Source of the DNA: Kalaharituber pfeilii
Lineage: Eukaryota > Ascomycota > Pezizomycetes > Pezizales > Pezizaceae
Reading direction: 5' to 3'
Assembly (NCBI GenBank): GCA_015179045.1
Contig: WHUZ01000007.1
Coordinates: 186,001 to 250,000, forward strand
DNA length: 64,000 bases
The position numbers and the translations under genes were made by a program. The notes beneath the pieces were generated by a model, which was not told where the DNA came from, did no database searches, and was given only the letters and a program-made list of their open reading frames with translations. Below are positions 1 to 12,500 of this stretch, piece after piece. Within the stretch, counting starts at the first letter, position 1; every line of letters begins with the position of its first letter.

Positions 1-1
1 G

Positions 2-991
2 GCAAAAGCGACAGAAGTAGCCAATGGAATTTCACACATTCCGTCAATATCACTGTCCAGTATTGACAATGAGGAGGAAGACGAAGAGGAAGACGGTGTA
101 CCACCTGCTTTCCCCTCTATAAATTCAGCTCAACGGGCCAAGGCTGGTGGAAACAACAATTATAAGCCATTCACTTCTATAACCGCAGGAAGAGATAATA
201 TAATTTCAGCGCCATCAAAAAATTCCATGCCTCCGCCACTGCTTTTGCCCCAAATCCGTGGGCGAAATCCACGGAATCCTCCTACGGTACTTTCTGTCCC
301 GCTGCCATCAAGACAGTCGTCTGCCACATTGGCCAGTGGGCCTGTTCCCCAACGATCACCGTTTCTACCAGGTACAGCGGGTGGAAATGGCGCATCGGTA
401 AATGGAGGCTTAGCAAGCATCACGGCAGCAGGTGGATTGGCCCTGCCCCCAACACACTCCGCACCACCTACAAAACCAAGTAGAAAGGTCATTCTAGAGC
501 CAGGTCACTCTCCCCTGGATTGGGCGAGATTGTGCCGCACTGCTTCACCAGAACAACTGCGTGGTCCCGGCCTTTCACCAGGATTATTACGCGTTACCCC
601 GAGCATGCTCGCAAAACACGGTCGACAAAGGAAACCAAAGAATAAGGGCGGTGGTGCTCTTGACCATGGGCCCAAGGAAATGGTGTGGATGGCGCTTGAG
701 GGGAAGGTCTACAATATCACAGCATATATGCCGTTTCATCCAGGTGGCGAAGGCGAGTTATTGCGATGCGCAGGGAAAGATGGCACAAGCTTGTTCATGA
801 AGACACATAGCTGGGTTAATATTGAGGGAATGTTGAGCGGTTGTCTTGTGGGAATCCTGGTTAGTGAAGAGGATGGAGGGGATAATCTGGAAAAACTAAA
901 CTACGAGGTGAATGATTCGATTCATGGTGTAAACGGCGCAAATGGAGTTGAAGGGGTACGGGTCGGGTCGGGACTAGAAGATGTTGATTGA
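2..991 (+). CDS. Cytochrome b5-like heme-binding protein (C-terminal part, cut by window edge)
   Basis: The frame is open from base 2 with no stop before TGA at 989-991, so 329 C-terminal residues are visible and the start lies outside the window. The first two thirds are low-complexity: an acidic Glu/Asp run near the left edge, then Pro-rich stretches typical of disordered fungal linkers. The last third is a cytochrome b5 fold. It has the hallmark HPGG, whose His (codon 737-739) is one axial heme ligand, and a second His in THSWVN (codon 806-808) as the other. The VYNITAYMPFHPGG and WVNIEGMLSGCLVG context resembles Irc21/NCB5OR-type b5 domains rather than microsomal b5, and no C-terminal membrane anchor follows. 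An electron-transfer role is inferred from the family. A reductase domain, if any, would have to lie upstream. Confidence 0.85.
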   Translation, partial: AKATEVANGISHIPSISLSSIDNEEEDEEEDGVPPAFPSINSAQRAKAGGNNNYKPFTSITAGRDNIISAPSKNSMPPPLLLPQIRGRNPRNPPTVLSVPLPSRQSSATLASGPVPQRSPFLPGTAGGNGASVNGGLASITAAGGLALPPTHSAPPTKPSRKVILEPGHSPLDWARLCRTASPEQLRGPGLSPGLLRVTPSMLAKHGRQRKPKNKGGGALDHGPKEMVWMALEGKVYNITAYMPFHPGGEGELLRCAGKDGTSLFMKTHSWVNIEGMLSGCLVGILVSEEDGGDNLEKLNYEVNDSIHGVNGANGVEGVRVGSGLEDVD

Positions 992-1446
992 CCTTGCTAC
1001 CCTGGTGGCATGGGTCGGATTTTTTTTATTTATTTATTTATTTTTTTTTTTTTTTTCCGATTGTCCTGTGTCTTCTCGACTGTTTTGGACAATGTTCTTT
1101 TCCCTATCGAATACCGGTTACCTCAATTTGTCACCATGAAATCATTTCCTTTTTTACTTTTGGGGTCATATTGATTTTTCACTCTAAACATGATATCACA
1201 ATTTTATTTTCCTTGCATTTTTTTCTCTTTTTTCTTCCTTACTTCTCTTTCCCTTGATTTTTCCTTCGCCACTTCTATATGCATGGGGGAAGTTATCATT
1301 ATGATCAAAATGCGTGTATATTGTGCGCACGTTGGCGTACGGGGATACGGGGTTCTTCTGCCCTCGAGGTGAGGGAGACTACTCTGCACCTTCTTACTTT
1401 TTCCTGAGCATAGCTACTATGTCATTAGTATACATAGGCAGGCTCT

Positions 1447-1484
<38 letters not shown>

Positions 1485-2743
1485 TTTTTCCTCCTCTTTT
1501 TTTCTCTTATTTTTGGAGGCGCAGTCATGGGGATACAGGTATATACATATTTTATTTCTCTTGTGTTTTTTTGCTGATCGTGCTACATGCTGAAGTACGG
1601 CTCAGCAGTGGCTTTATACCGGTTACGAGGCTAGTTTTATATATAAAGAGCCTTATAGCCTTGCTGGCTCTGGGTACGACGGCAATTTTTGTGGGCCATT
1701 TTGAAATTTCGGAAGTGTTCTACCTTCGGCTTTAGTGGAAGTAAGTATTCAATATTACCAGCAGAGTGCGAAATCAAGGATGGGATCGATTCATGAGAAT
1801 TAAATAGTGTACTCACAAATCTTTTTGTCATATACTTGCACTTTTTGAGTCTCACGAAGTAAAAAAAAAAAAGAATTTTGAGAGGCGATTTCAATTTAAA
1901 GAGTCTGTAATCACGTGCAAAACCGTTGAGTCGTCAATTCGAAACGCCAATTTAATCGAACCCGTTTCTCGGCGCCTGGCATATCATAAGTCTAGCTAGG
2001 ATCGGGATTGGCCCTATATAGGAGCCACCCTACCCTAGTCTGGTTGGCACGACCCCCGACCGGACTAGAGCCACCCCGAGGTACTAGTACAGCACTCTAC
2101 CCTTACTTATATCCTCCCACCATCTTCTCTACTCGGCGCCAAGGCGGGGAGAATCTAGCGTGAGATTCGGCAATTGCAGAGAACCTCCGCCCCCCCCCCC
2201 CCCAGGCACGAGAACACGCCCCCCCCCAACGTTTCACAGGAACAAAGTTTTCTCGAAACCTGCGAATTACGAATTTGGTTAAGGGCGCTTGTCAATTGCG
2301 GTTTTGTCGAGGCTGGGGGGAAGTCTTCGTCAAAAACCCAACGGGTTGATTGATTGACGACGGGCCAAGGGCGACGGATTGAGATCTCGTCAACGTTTAT
2401 TCCTTTTATTTTTCTTTAACGAGCTCATTGGGACGAGGCATAGGGGGGGGGGGGGGTTAACGTTCTAGAGTAGATTGGGGATTAAGTGCTGGGATTGAAG
2501 GTTGGACTGAGGTAGGGTCTATTTTCGAATTTGACATGACTGACTGAAGGGAATGGATATTATTGAGATTGTGTGGCTCTTGCTTGCTGACAGAGTGAAG
2601 TGAGTAGCAGCTATAGGTCAATCTGTTGGATTGCATAGTCGGCATCAGTATCCGTGATAATACTACACTATCATCTACATTATACTTCTCAAACCATCAT
2701 CACACAATCACACACATATTACACCACCATCACCACCACCACC
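992..2743. other. Intergenic region between the b5 gene and uS8m
   Basis: No supportable gene. It holds T-rich stretches just after the b5 stop codon, a T30 run (1450-1479), a C14 run (2190-2203), a second C-rich stretch near 2218-2227 and a G14 run (2443-2456). Short open frames here are T- or A-rich noise. The last part must contain the uS8m promoter and 5' leader; the leader just before the ATG is a CAC/ACC-rich repeat. Confidence 0.6.
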
Positions 2744-3211
2744 ATGTCCCTGGTGCTCCTCGCCAACTTCTGCTCCCACCTCCAAAATGCGACTAAAGCG
2801 CGTCTTGGCACCACCTCGGTCCCTTCGACCCGACAGATTCTCCTTGTGTCTCTCCTTCTACAGTCCTCGGGCTTCATCTCCTCTGTCACCCGCGGCTCCG
2901 TGCTAGGCCCCGACGAGGTGTACACGCCCACGACGCAGGAGAATGTTTCGACGCGCCGGATTTGGCTGGGGCTGAAGTACCTGGACAACGAGCCCGTGAT
3001 GAGCCGGTTAAACATGGTGAGTAAGCCGACGAAGAGGATTTATGTGGGGTATAGGGACTTGAAGGAGTTAGCGATGGGGAGGGACGCAAATTATGTAAAG
3101 GGGCTGGCGCCGGGGGAGGTAATGGTGGTGAGTACGGATAGGGGGATTATGGAGGCGAGGGAGGCGGCAGAAATGTTGTTGGGGGGGCAGCTGTTATGCA
3201 GGGTTAATTAG
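2744..3211 (+). CDS. mrps8: Mitochondrial small-subunit ribosomal protein uS8m (bacterial S8 homologue)
   Basis: A single-exon gene of 155 residues. The N-terminus MSLVLLANFCSHLQNATKAR matches the start typical of fungal uS8m, where S8 begins almost at residue 1 without a long presequence. A two-lobed S8 fold follows: an N-terminal helix and sheet (LLLQSSGFISSVTRG), a middle strand region (RIWLGLKYLDNEPVMSRL), then the C-terminal lobe with SKPTKRIYVGYRDL and the conserved VVSTDRGIMEAREA signature near the end, where S8 proteins contact 16S-type rRNA. The ATG at 2744 is the first in-frame ATG; the frame is open further upstream but only with non-ATG codons. It would assemble into the mitoribosome 30S-like subunit. 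The gene runs convergent to MED8, with stop codons 373 bp apart. Confidence 0.93.
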   Translation: MSLVLLANFCSHLQNATKARLGTTSVPSTRQILLVSLLLQSSGFISSVTRGSVLGPDEVYTPTTQENVSTRRIWLGLKYLDNEPVMSRLNMVSKPTKRIYVGYRDLKELAMGRDANYVKGLAPGEVMVVSTDRGIMEAREAAEMLLGGQLLCRVN

Positions 3212-3584
3212 GCGGAGAAGGGGAAAACGGGCGATGAGGGAGGGAAGGGGTGGAAGGAGAGAGTGCGATGGGTTGAGGGGGATTAGTGTAAATAATGTCT
3301 ATATTCCTGTATAAGAGACTCAAGTTTCATTTTGTTTACAGGGTTTCTTTTCAGCTGGGAGATGTTCGGTAAAAAGTACTATATGCAAACGTATTACCAT
3401 TGAAAAAATATACTGGGAGCCCGTTGCAAGTCGTTGTATACTTAATTCTGTATTATTCAAAATACATGTCTCAAAATTTCATTGACAAAAATACACCCTT
3501 AACGCCCCGCCCAAAAACTGAGAAAAAGACCCAGATACGCAAAGCAAGGACGCTAATACTAGAAAATTACTCAGGCACCATAGT
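3212..3584. other. Convergent 3' intergenic spacer (uS8m / MED8)
   Basis: This 373 bp spacer holds the 3' untranslated regions of two convergent genes. It is G-rich just after the uS8m stop and A/T-rich beyond about 3290, as expected for polyadenylation signals. No gene or repeat seen. Confidence 0.6.
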
Positions 3585-4404
3585 TCACCTTCGCAACTCC
3601 TGAGCCTGCTGCTGGTTATGTGGCATCGTCCCCGTGCTCCAGAACCTGAAGAACTGCTCAATCTTCAGCCCATCCACCCTCTCCACACCCGTCGCTGCAG
3701 CGACAGTACCGGTCTTCTTCTTGCCCTTCTCGTCAAGTGTACCAATCTCCATCATCTCTGTCCGCAGACCCGTCTCCACTGTTTCGATCCCCTCATCCCT
3801 TTCCTCCTTCGTATACGCATCGTCCCAGTCCCGCTCCTCGCCGAGCTCGCGCACGATGTCAACGGCAGAGTTCCATAATGTGAATGTATCCTGGGGTGAG
3901 AGCCAGGGGACTCCGTCCCCGCAAGGGGCCTGTGCGAGCTTACGGCCCTCAGCCATCCATTCGTTAACATACGGTTGGGGTTTCTTGCGGAAGAGCATGG
4001 CGATAAGAGTGTCGTTGTCGCGGGAGGGGAAGGAAGTGTTTGGGTAGGCAATGAGGGTGTCTTGGGAGAGGCTTGGCTGGGAGGAGGACGGGGCCGGGGC
4101 GGGGCGGTTGTGAGGGTGGCCGGCATTGTTATGTTGGGGAGGTGGGACAGCAGGGAAGTTCTGGGAGAGGGTTTTTGCGATAGATTCGAGGTTGGAGGAG
4201 AGCACGGAAAATTGGGCCTGCTGGCTGGGCCTACGGGGTTGTGGGGGGTTAGCGATTTGGATTGGGATGTCGGGGGTGGGTACGGTACCATGGAGGGAGC
4301 TGCTCCGAGTGGGTCAAGCCCTTGTGGAAGGTCGTGAGCGTGTTGACGAGCTGAGAGTACCGCTGGCGGGCGTTCTCAATTGCACGCACGTCGTTCTTGT
4401 CCAT
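3585..4404 (-). CDS. med8: Mediator of RNA polymerase II transcription subunit 8 (Med8)
   Basis: Two exons: 4404-4289 and 4230-3585, giving 253 residues. The 58 bp intron (4288-4231) has donor GTACCG, a GCTAAC branch site and acceptor GTAG. Joining restores LPPWPSQQAQFSVLSSNLES across the splice, which matches the Med8 pattern of LPPW followed by a helix containing the L-S-x-N-L core. The N-terminus (DVRAIENARQRYSQLVNTL) is the Med8 N-terminal helix. The middle has the family's LIAYPNTSFPSR and MLFRKKPQPYVNEWMAEG segments, and the end is variable. Med8 belongs to the Mediator head module, where it pairs with Med18/Med20. ATG 4404 is the first in-frame ATG. About 990 bp separate it from the divergent acyltransferase gene. 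Confidence 0.92.
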
Positions 4405-5392
4405 AGTTGGTGTGCTGAGAGAGGGTGTTCGCACTCTGGAGTATCACGAGGCTTTCCCCTGCAGACAGGCTTTGGGCGGGCAGCAAAGTCAGGTGCTCTG
4501 CGCTGTGGCTAGAGCGCCCAGGCAGGACGGACGTGGCTAGTGCGGACAACGCCAGCCTCGAGCGTATGAATGACTAAGCCTCGACAGCTTAGTCCCCGCA
4601 CCCTGGCCGCACGGCAAATACGACCCTTCCCAGACGAAAGCTTGTCCCGTGCGGATCATCAGCAGCATTCGGCGTATGGTTTTGCGTACGCTCCTTGCAG
4701 GGACTCAAATCTGTCGCCAGCAATTGCAAGTTATCCATTCACTTACCGCACTTCAAGCATCGCCTTGCTCGGCGGATCACAGTACATCCTCTACGGTCAC
4801 ACAACATCGGAATCAGCTTGAGCTCTACCCGTACTTGCATAACCAAGTGCGGGGTGCATGTGGGTATCATATAGGGGCGATAGCTAGCTTTAGGGTACAG
4901 TAAGAAGCAACTCGCTCCTGATCAGATCTGATCGGATCTCTCCACAAACACAAGCAAAAAATAAAACAATCTAATCAATTAAAATAAAGAAGCGGGATTT
5001 GCTCAAGAGCAGGAAGGATATGTTGGCTTGGGCTTGCGGGTGGCCGTTTTAGATCCAGGGGAAGCAAATCTAAAGTACTGTAGCACTTGCATTACCGGTT
5101 TTCCGTGCAGCGCCGAGGTACATAGATGCAGCACGGAATTGAGTAACGAAGTTAGTTAATCGACTGGCCGACGATCATTGGGTACGACCGCTCACCACTT
5201 TATCAACGTTAGCACTCGCCTCATTTTTTTCTGCCGTGACCAATTCAGTTGATCACTCGATCTAAGGCCTCCTGGAAAGCACGGGAGAAGAGAGAAGAAA
5301 AATAATCAATCGTCATAGAAGGCAATACTCCTCTGAACTAAAAAGCAATTCCGATCAGTGCTTCGAAGTTATAGCACAGCTCTATACCATCC
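4405..5392. promoter_or_regulatory. Divergent promoter region, MED8 (-) and acyltransferase (+)
   Basis: The 988 bp between two divergent start codons must hold both promoters. Nothing else coding is seen. The stretch close to the acyltransferase start (5220-5390) is A-rich with pyrimidine patches, as in many fungal leaders. No recognised operator could be assigned. Confidence 0.5.
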
Positions 5393-8300
5393 ATGGCAAA
5401 TCCCGAGGCGACAAAGTCCGCGGCGGGCAAGCAGCCCGCTGCCCCGGACATGGACATTCTGACGAGCACAGTGACTATACACCCCCCGCTTGTGCCGGAG
5501 CAGCCGGTCGCGCCTTCTGCGGGCCTTGATACGCTGCCTACGGCTCAATCGACGTCGCTGGAGGTGGCTACGGGTTCGGAGCTTGCAAATGTGGATATTG
5601 TGAAGGATGCGTACGCACGCAGGATGGTTGGGCTGTCATTGAAACAGTTATCACCAGCGTTTGTGCATGTATGGAGCTTTATTATATTTCTACCTACTCT
5701 GTGCTCAATAATGGAGGGCAGTATGCTGACTTTGGAGTTCTAGTTCCGTGATGCTCCATTTGAGTTCCTTCGAGAAATCTCCCGTCACTACTCCGGCTCC
5801 GGGTGGCGCGCCTATGACAACCCTATCGGCCAACCCGTCTTCTACCCCGGTTTCACCGAGAACATGAAGAATCGGGTACTCAATTCCGAGCTGCTCAAGC
5901 AGCGGATACTGGATCTTGCGACGAAGAGAGTGGAAGTCGAACTCAAGGAGGGGCTGCTGTCCGGTGGGATTGAAAAAATTAAAGGCGAAGAAGCACAGGC
6001 AAAGGAGATTGCGAACCGCAAGAAGAGGAGGTTGAGAGAGTTGATTGTGAGTTTGAATGAGGTCGCGGCAAGAGACGTTGATGGGATGATATGTAAATTT
6101 GAGAGTAAGAGGTTTATTAGAGTACGTACCAATGCCCATCTATCCACCACTGTACACCCGACGAAGTCCGACAGCAAATATATATATATAAAATGGCAAG
6201 GTTCTGACGTCCTGACAATCATCGGGGTGGAAGAGGGATCGGTGTGTACATTCACTATCTTCCCTCTTCCTTCCCCAACCGCAGCATGCACTTGCCGTCC
6301 CATGAAATATAGGCCGCATACTACATCGCTATGCAGATTTTGGCCCGGACATACCACCAGGGCGTGCACGTTTCCACCGAGGAAGTGCTGCGTCTACGAC
6401 GCATTGCACAGATTGCAGCGGAGAAGAAACAGTCCCTGATATTCCTGCCGTGCCACCGCAGCCATATTGACTACGTTTCCCTCCAGCTCATTTGCTACCA
6501 ACTGGGGATTGTACTGCCCACTGTCGTGGCAGGTGATAACCTCAACTTCCCTGTCGTCGGTCAGTTTCTGCAGCACGCAGGAGCGTTTTACATTCGGCGC
6601 TCCTTCTCCCGCGACTCTCTTTACGGCAGCGTAGTGCAAGCGTACATCGACGCCCTGCTCAGTGAGGGGTTCAATTTTGAATGCTTTATCGAGGGAGGCC
6701 GGTCCCGTACTGGTAAACTACTGCCGCCGAAATTCGGCATATTGAATTTTATATTAGATTCGTTATTGAGTGAGCGTGTGTCGGATAGCTACATCATCCC
6801 TGTGTCTACGCAGTACGACAAAGTGATCGAGACGGAGGCGTATGTGAACGAGTTGCTAGGTATACCCAAGCGAAAGGAGAATCTGATTGACTTCATTAGC
6901 TCGTCGAAGGTGTTGTCTCTCAAGATGGGGCGTGTGGATGTACGGTTCGGAAGGCCATGGAGTCTGCGCGAGTTCATCAACACGCAAATTGCCAAGGAAC
7001 CCAATGCAGATATGGCAGAGGGTGGGGCGGGGAGACTTCGGTTACTGAGGACATTGGGCTACAAGGTGCTTGCGGATATTAATGCGGTGTCGGTCGTGAT
7101 GCCGACGAGTTTGATTGGGACTATATTATTGACTTTGAGAGGGAGGGGGGTCGGGAAGAGGGAGTTGGTAAGGAGGATAGAGTGGCTAAGTGAGAGGATC
7201 AGAGCGAAGGGTGGGAGAGTGGCAGATTTTGGGGGAATTGGTACGGAGACGGTAGTAGAGAGGGGGTTGGAAGTGTTGGGGGAGCTGGTGGGGAGAGTGG
7301 AGGGGTTGGCAGAGGAGACATTTTATGCGGTGGATCGGTACGTTATCCAGAAACTTTTAATGATTGTGATGGTGATGGTGTGAGCTAATGAAGGGATACA
7401 GCTTCCAATTATCTTTCTATAGAAACATGGTTATCCACCTCTTCATATCTGAGGCTATTGTCGCTGCTGCCATGTACACGCGCATTAAGCAGGGCGGTGC
7501 TCCTCCCAACCAAGTCATCCGATATGCCGCTCTCCTCGACCAAGTTGTCTTTCTCTCGTCCCTCTTCCGCGGCGAATTTGTGTTTCCACCTGAAGGTGTC
7601 CGCGCCAACCTGCACCGCACCATATCTGGTCTGGAGGCCGACGGCGTCATCACTGTCGAGCGCGAGGGAGACCAAGTTTTGTCTGTAGAGCTTTCGAAAC
7701 AGGAACGGGACCAAGGGAGAGAAAATTACGATTTTTATTGCTTTCTGATTTGGCCGTTTATCGAGGGGAGCTGGTTAGCGGGCGTGGCTATCATCGGGCT
7801 TACCCCTCCCGCAGCCAAAGAGGGAGAAGGAGGCGGAGAGGCTGGAAGGGAATGGAACCCGTGGGTACCTGTCAAAGCTGCACAGGAGATGGCACAGCTC
7901 CTCGGCAAGACGCTCTACCACCAGGGCGACCTCTCGTACTTTGAGGCCGTCAACAAGCAGACGATGGCAAACTCATTTCTGCGGTTTGAGGAAGAAGGGA
8001 TCATTCTTGTGCGGAAGCCCATACCGGTGTCCACAATGGCTGCCGCAACAACAGCAGCAGCAACGACGGCGACGACGACGCAGGCGCCAACGGCGCCGGT
8101 ATGTAGGCTCGCGCCGGAGTGGGTGCCAAAGAGGGACCAGAAGACAGGCAAGCTGATACCGGAAGGCAGACTGTGGGACTTTGTGGAGAAGATTGCGAAG
8201 AGCAGGCGGGAGGGCAAGAACAGGAGGGATGGTGCGACGGTGAGTAGGAGGGTATTGGTGCTCGTAGGGGAGTTGGGCGAGGAGTTGTTCAGGATGCATG

Positions 8301-8416
8301 CGGGGGAAGGTGGGATGGTCCGTGGTGGTGATGAGAGGGTAAGTGGAGAGGGGGTGGGGGAGGGTGGAGCGGAGAAGGGGAAGGGAAAGGGGAGGAGGGG
8401 TCTGGCGCGGTTGTGA
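5393..8416 (+). CDS. PlsB/GNPAT-type acyltransferase (glycerol-3-phosphate or dihydroxyacetone-phosphate), probably peroxisomal
   Basis: Four exons: 5393-5668, 5744-6121, 6337-7337, 7402-8416, encoding 889 residues. Introns are 75, 215 and 64 bp with donors GTATGG, GTACGT, GTACGT. The catalytic blocks are intact: HRSHIDY (residues 258-264, the HX4D motif), GAFYIRR (300-306), FIEGGRSRTGK (335-345) and the IIPVS strand further on. The C-terminal part (from about residue 550) is the helical GPAT_C-like region with HLFISEAIVAAAMY. A Thr/Ala-rich insert lies near 8037-8095. Family members acylate sn-glycerol-3-phosphate or DHAP at position 1, the first step of glycerolipid or ether-lipid synthesis. 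The last three residues, ARL, fit the PTS1 consensus and mammalian DHAPAT ends in AKL, so peroxisomal DHAPAT activity is plausible. Substrate choice is inference. Confidence 0.9.
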
Positions 8417-9594
8417 CGATGTTAATGTTAAGGGGGACAGAAGTCAGGGGAAGCGAGTGGATATGTATAAATGTTTTTTTTCTGTCACTTTACTTTCTGT
8501 TTGGTTTGTTCATCATTACGACAATGTCTGTGTGGGTAATATAAATATAAATTATTGATTCAAGTAGTGATGTTAGTGAAGAGTCATATATGTAAGTAGC
8601 TTAGGAAAATATCAAAGTTCACGTTTACTACCGGGCGGAACGATGTCCGTATTGAATTAGCTATTGTTCTCGCTCCGAATCCTATATATATTTAAAAAAA
8701 AAAAGCATATATTCACCAAACGAAAACTACATCCCAACCCTGACCTAACCCCTCACCCCCTTCTTCACTCTTCTTCACTTCTCCGTAGCCAACACACTGA
8801 AATATATAAGATAGAATATATATATACCCTTCCCACCACAATTCAACACTCACAAAAACAGCCCATGGTTCCCAATATTTATTTTTTTTTCTTTTTCTTT
8901 TTTCCCCTTCAATGTTATCACTTCAGACTCTTTTTTTTTTTCCCTTTCTTTATACATTCCCGTTCCAACAAAAAAGAAGAAAAAAAAGCGGCAGCCTACA
9001 AAAAAAGTCCAGCAAAGACCCCCCATAAAAGCATAAAGTCAAAAGGCCAATCAAAAAAAATCAAAAGCAACATGAGAAGCACAGAAAAAAAACAAGGCGA
9101 GACAAGCATCATCCTCATGAGAGTTTTTTAAAAAAAAAAAAAAAACAGCAACAATACACAAGGTACGAAAAAAACAAAAACAAGTCCTCCCAATTATCCA
9201 AGAAAACAAATCCATTTCATTAGACAAAACCACAAGCGAAGCAGAGCAAAGCCAGAGCCAAACAGGAACAACAAGGACAAAAGGACGAAAACAAAAACAA
9301 GATAAATGGTGACCATCACTCAACCAAGAATTACAAAGAAAATAATGTTGCCGAAAAGATAATACAAAAAAGAAAATCACATGAACAAGAACAAAATTGG
9401 TTATGAGGCATCGTGAGAAAAGCAAACATAATTCACAGAAAAAATCATCTCTCTCACAAAAAAAAGTAAAAGCAAGAAAACCAAAGACGAAGGAAATCAA
9501 AATCATGTGCTTGGAATCAACGCATCCTCGCTCAATGCGTCTCAAAATTCATTCATGCGTGGTAAACCGCTACCATCCTGATGACCGGATCCTT
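8417..9594. other. A/T-rich convergent 3' spacer
   Basis: About 1.2 kb between the stop codons of two convergent genes. Most of 8680-9500 is strongly A-rich on the plus strand with many A4-A14 runs. Open frames in it (for example 9051-9545 on the minus strand) are Phe/Cys-rich by-products of that composition, not genes. Confidence 0.6.
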
Positions 9595-12500
9595 CTAATG
9601 CCCTTCCGTCAGAAACCCCCTCCTCCTCGCTCCATATGACTCAAACCGCTCCACCTCCTCATCCTCATCCTCTTCCTCGACCCCCATCCCACTATCCCTA
9701 AAAGTCCTCTTTCCATGCACCTTCGCGAGCCTTGAAATGTGCCCCGACAGTTGCCCAACATGCTGTGAAGCCTCTGGAGTCGGGGGCGAGAACATAGACA
9801 CATTCGTGGTGGCATCGTGGCTCAGAAGGTCACCTGCAGTACTAGTATCACCCTCCTCAAACGGTGACTGCTCTTCCTGTTCCTCACTACTCTCCCCTTT
9901 CGCTTCTGTCCGCAACCTCGAGTTTGCGCGCTCCAAAAACTCCGCTTTGCGCTTCTTGACCGCAGACGCAACAGTCCACAACGTATTCTGGAAGGCGTCA
10001 AACTCTGCCGTGCTATCCTCCACCGCATGGTTGTACTTCTGTCTCCACTTCTCATTATCCACGCACAGCGCCGAGATGCGCTTCCTCAGCGAGTTGCCCT
10101 CATCTTTATAACTATCGATCATCTCATTCAGCTTGCTAATCGTGTTGTCCTTCTCCTCGACGCTGGCCGCGTGCAACTGCACTTCGTGCTTCAACTCGTC
10201 ACGCGCCTGCAGTAATTCCAGTCTCAGCGCATCTATTGCCACCGACAGCTCCGTATTGTGGCTCTCCAGCGCCGCCTTCACCTTGGCAGCTTCGTCCTTC
10301 AGGAGCTGTGTTGACTGCTCATACTCCTGGATCTCCTCCGTCAACCGATCCTCTTCCGCAAGAGATGCATTGAGCTCCTCATTTAACTCCGTAATGGTCG
10401 TCTCCAAGCGAGAAATCTCCTGGTACTGCTTATTGAGCTCTATCCGCATTGCATTCTTGTCCTTCTGGGCGGCAAGTTCCACGGATGCAAGCTCCTTCTC
10501 CTTCTCTGCCAACGCAACCCTCTTGAGCTCAACTTGCTCAGCAAATTCGACTTCACTCCGCTCCTTGAGATCCGCGACCATCTTGACCTTCTGTTGAAGT
10601 TCCGCGATAATCAGGTTTTTCGCCTCTTCAAGACTCTTAATCTCCGCCCGAGCTTGATGCGTTTCTCCCTTCGAGTGATCAAGATCAATTTCGAGGCTTT
10701 CAACCTTGGACTTGAGGTTGTCAATAATGTCCTTGTACTCGGCCCTGGTGGACTCCAACTCTGTCTCCAACTCCGCCTGCGCCTGGAGAGCATCATCGAG
10801 CTTCAACTGCACACTATTGACAGCATCGTCCCTCTCTTGCTCCAACTCAGCACGCAAATCAGCCAGTTGTTCCTCATAAGCCGCAATTTTCTCAGTGAAA
10901 GTTGTCTCAAGATTGGAGTATTTCTGCTGGAGGTCTGTTATCTCCTTGTCCTTCTCCTCCAAAGCAGCCTCATGGCCATCAACCACTGCTCTCAGCTTGT
11001 CAACTAGAGAATGCATCTCCCCAAGCTGCTTCTTCAGGCTGCCCTGTGCATTGAGAGCCTCGTGATATTTCTCATTGGCTTCATACTCCCGAACCTTGCT
11101 CGCGTCAAGCTCAATCTCCAACCGATCAATGGTCTTCTGCTTCTCAGACATCTCCAGCAGCAACTCTCCAATGCGAGCTTCCGTAGCCTCGAACCGCTCA
11201 GTGAGGGATGCAAGCCCATTTCTGAGGTTCTCAATAGTATCATTCAATGAATCAATCTCCGCGTTCTTGAAGGCTACAACATCATACAGCTTCTCAAGTT
11301 CCGCAATCGTCTGATCCTTTGCAGCAGCCTCTTGCAACAGCTCCTTAACCCTCTTCTGGGTAGCGGCCTTTTCTTTATCGATTGACGCCAAATTGTCCTC
11401 AATCGAAGCAATATGGTCCTTGAGATCCGCAATATCCCCATTCAAATTCTCAATCACACCATCTCTAGTTTCGACGAGCTTGTTGAGATCATTGATCTTC
11501 CCAGTCAAGGATTGGATAGTGCCATGGTTGGCCTGGATAACTCCATTGCGATCGGCAACTTCTCGGTTCAATACTGCAATGGTACTATCACGATTGTTAA
11601 TGGTGCTACTGAGGTCGGAAATTCTGTTGTTCAGGGAGTTGACTGATTCGTCTTTCTCAGCGTTAGCGGATTGAAGGGATGAGACCTCCTTCTCAAGCTC
11701 CTCAATCTTGGAGGTCCTTTCGTCAAGGGCAGTGCGAAGTTCCTCAATTTCGTCCTCAAGAGCATTAATTTGGCCCTCATTCTCTATGATGGCGTTGTTG
11801 AGAGATAAAACCTCCTCCCTCAAATCCTCAGCCTCCTTAGTCTTGTCAGAAATGGTATCATTGAGTGCAATAATTTCCTCAGAAAGATCCCTTATGTGCT
11901 CTTGCTTGATTGAGATCTCCTTATCGTGCAGGCTGAGACCGCTTCGAAGACTCTCCAATTCAACGAATCTGTTTTCAAGGTCATCCTTAAGCAGGTTGAT
12001 TTCCTCCTCCAGAGTGGCGAGCGATGCATCTTGTGTTGACACTTTCCCCTTCAAAGCCTCAACCTCGGATTCGACAGTCGACAAACGTTGAGATTTTATA
12101 CCAAGTTCGGACTCAAGGCTCTTAATCTGCGCAAGCATATCCTCGACAGTCTTATCCTTGCGCTCAATAACGCCATTGAGAGCTTGAAGATCATCAATGA
12201 TTTGCTCCTTCTCTGCCACCAACTGCTTAAGTGACGCCAACTGATTCTCTTTGAGGGTCTGGTCATTGTTGAGCTGGTCGATGGTGCTCGTCAGTTCAGA
12301 AACTTCCTCACCGAGCGACTTGACCTCCTCTTGAAGGTCCCCTATCTTCTCGCTTTTTGCGTCGAGCATGATATTGAGTTCCTCGAGTTTGGCCTCGGCA
12401 TCCTCCTTAACGCGAGCAAGCTCTTCAGATAATTCCTTGACCTTAGTTTCGGTGGATGCATGCTGCACATTAAGTTTAGAGTACTGCTCGTTCACAGAGG

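Noticed and set aside
988..1257. 89-codon frame rich in Phe just after the b5 gene
   Set aside because: T-run sequence in a 3' UTR; no domain.
9051..9545. 164-codon minus frame, Phe/Cys/Leu-rich and membrane-like
   Set aside because: It comes from an A-rich 3' spacer read in reverse; composition alone explains the apparent hydrophobic helices.
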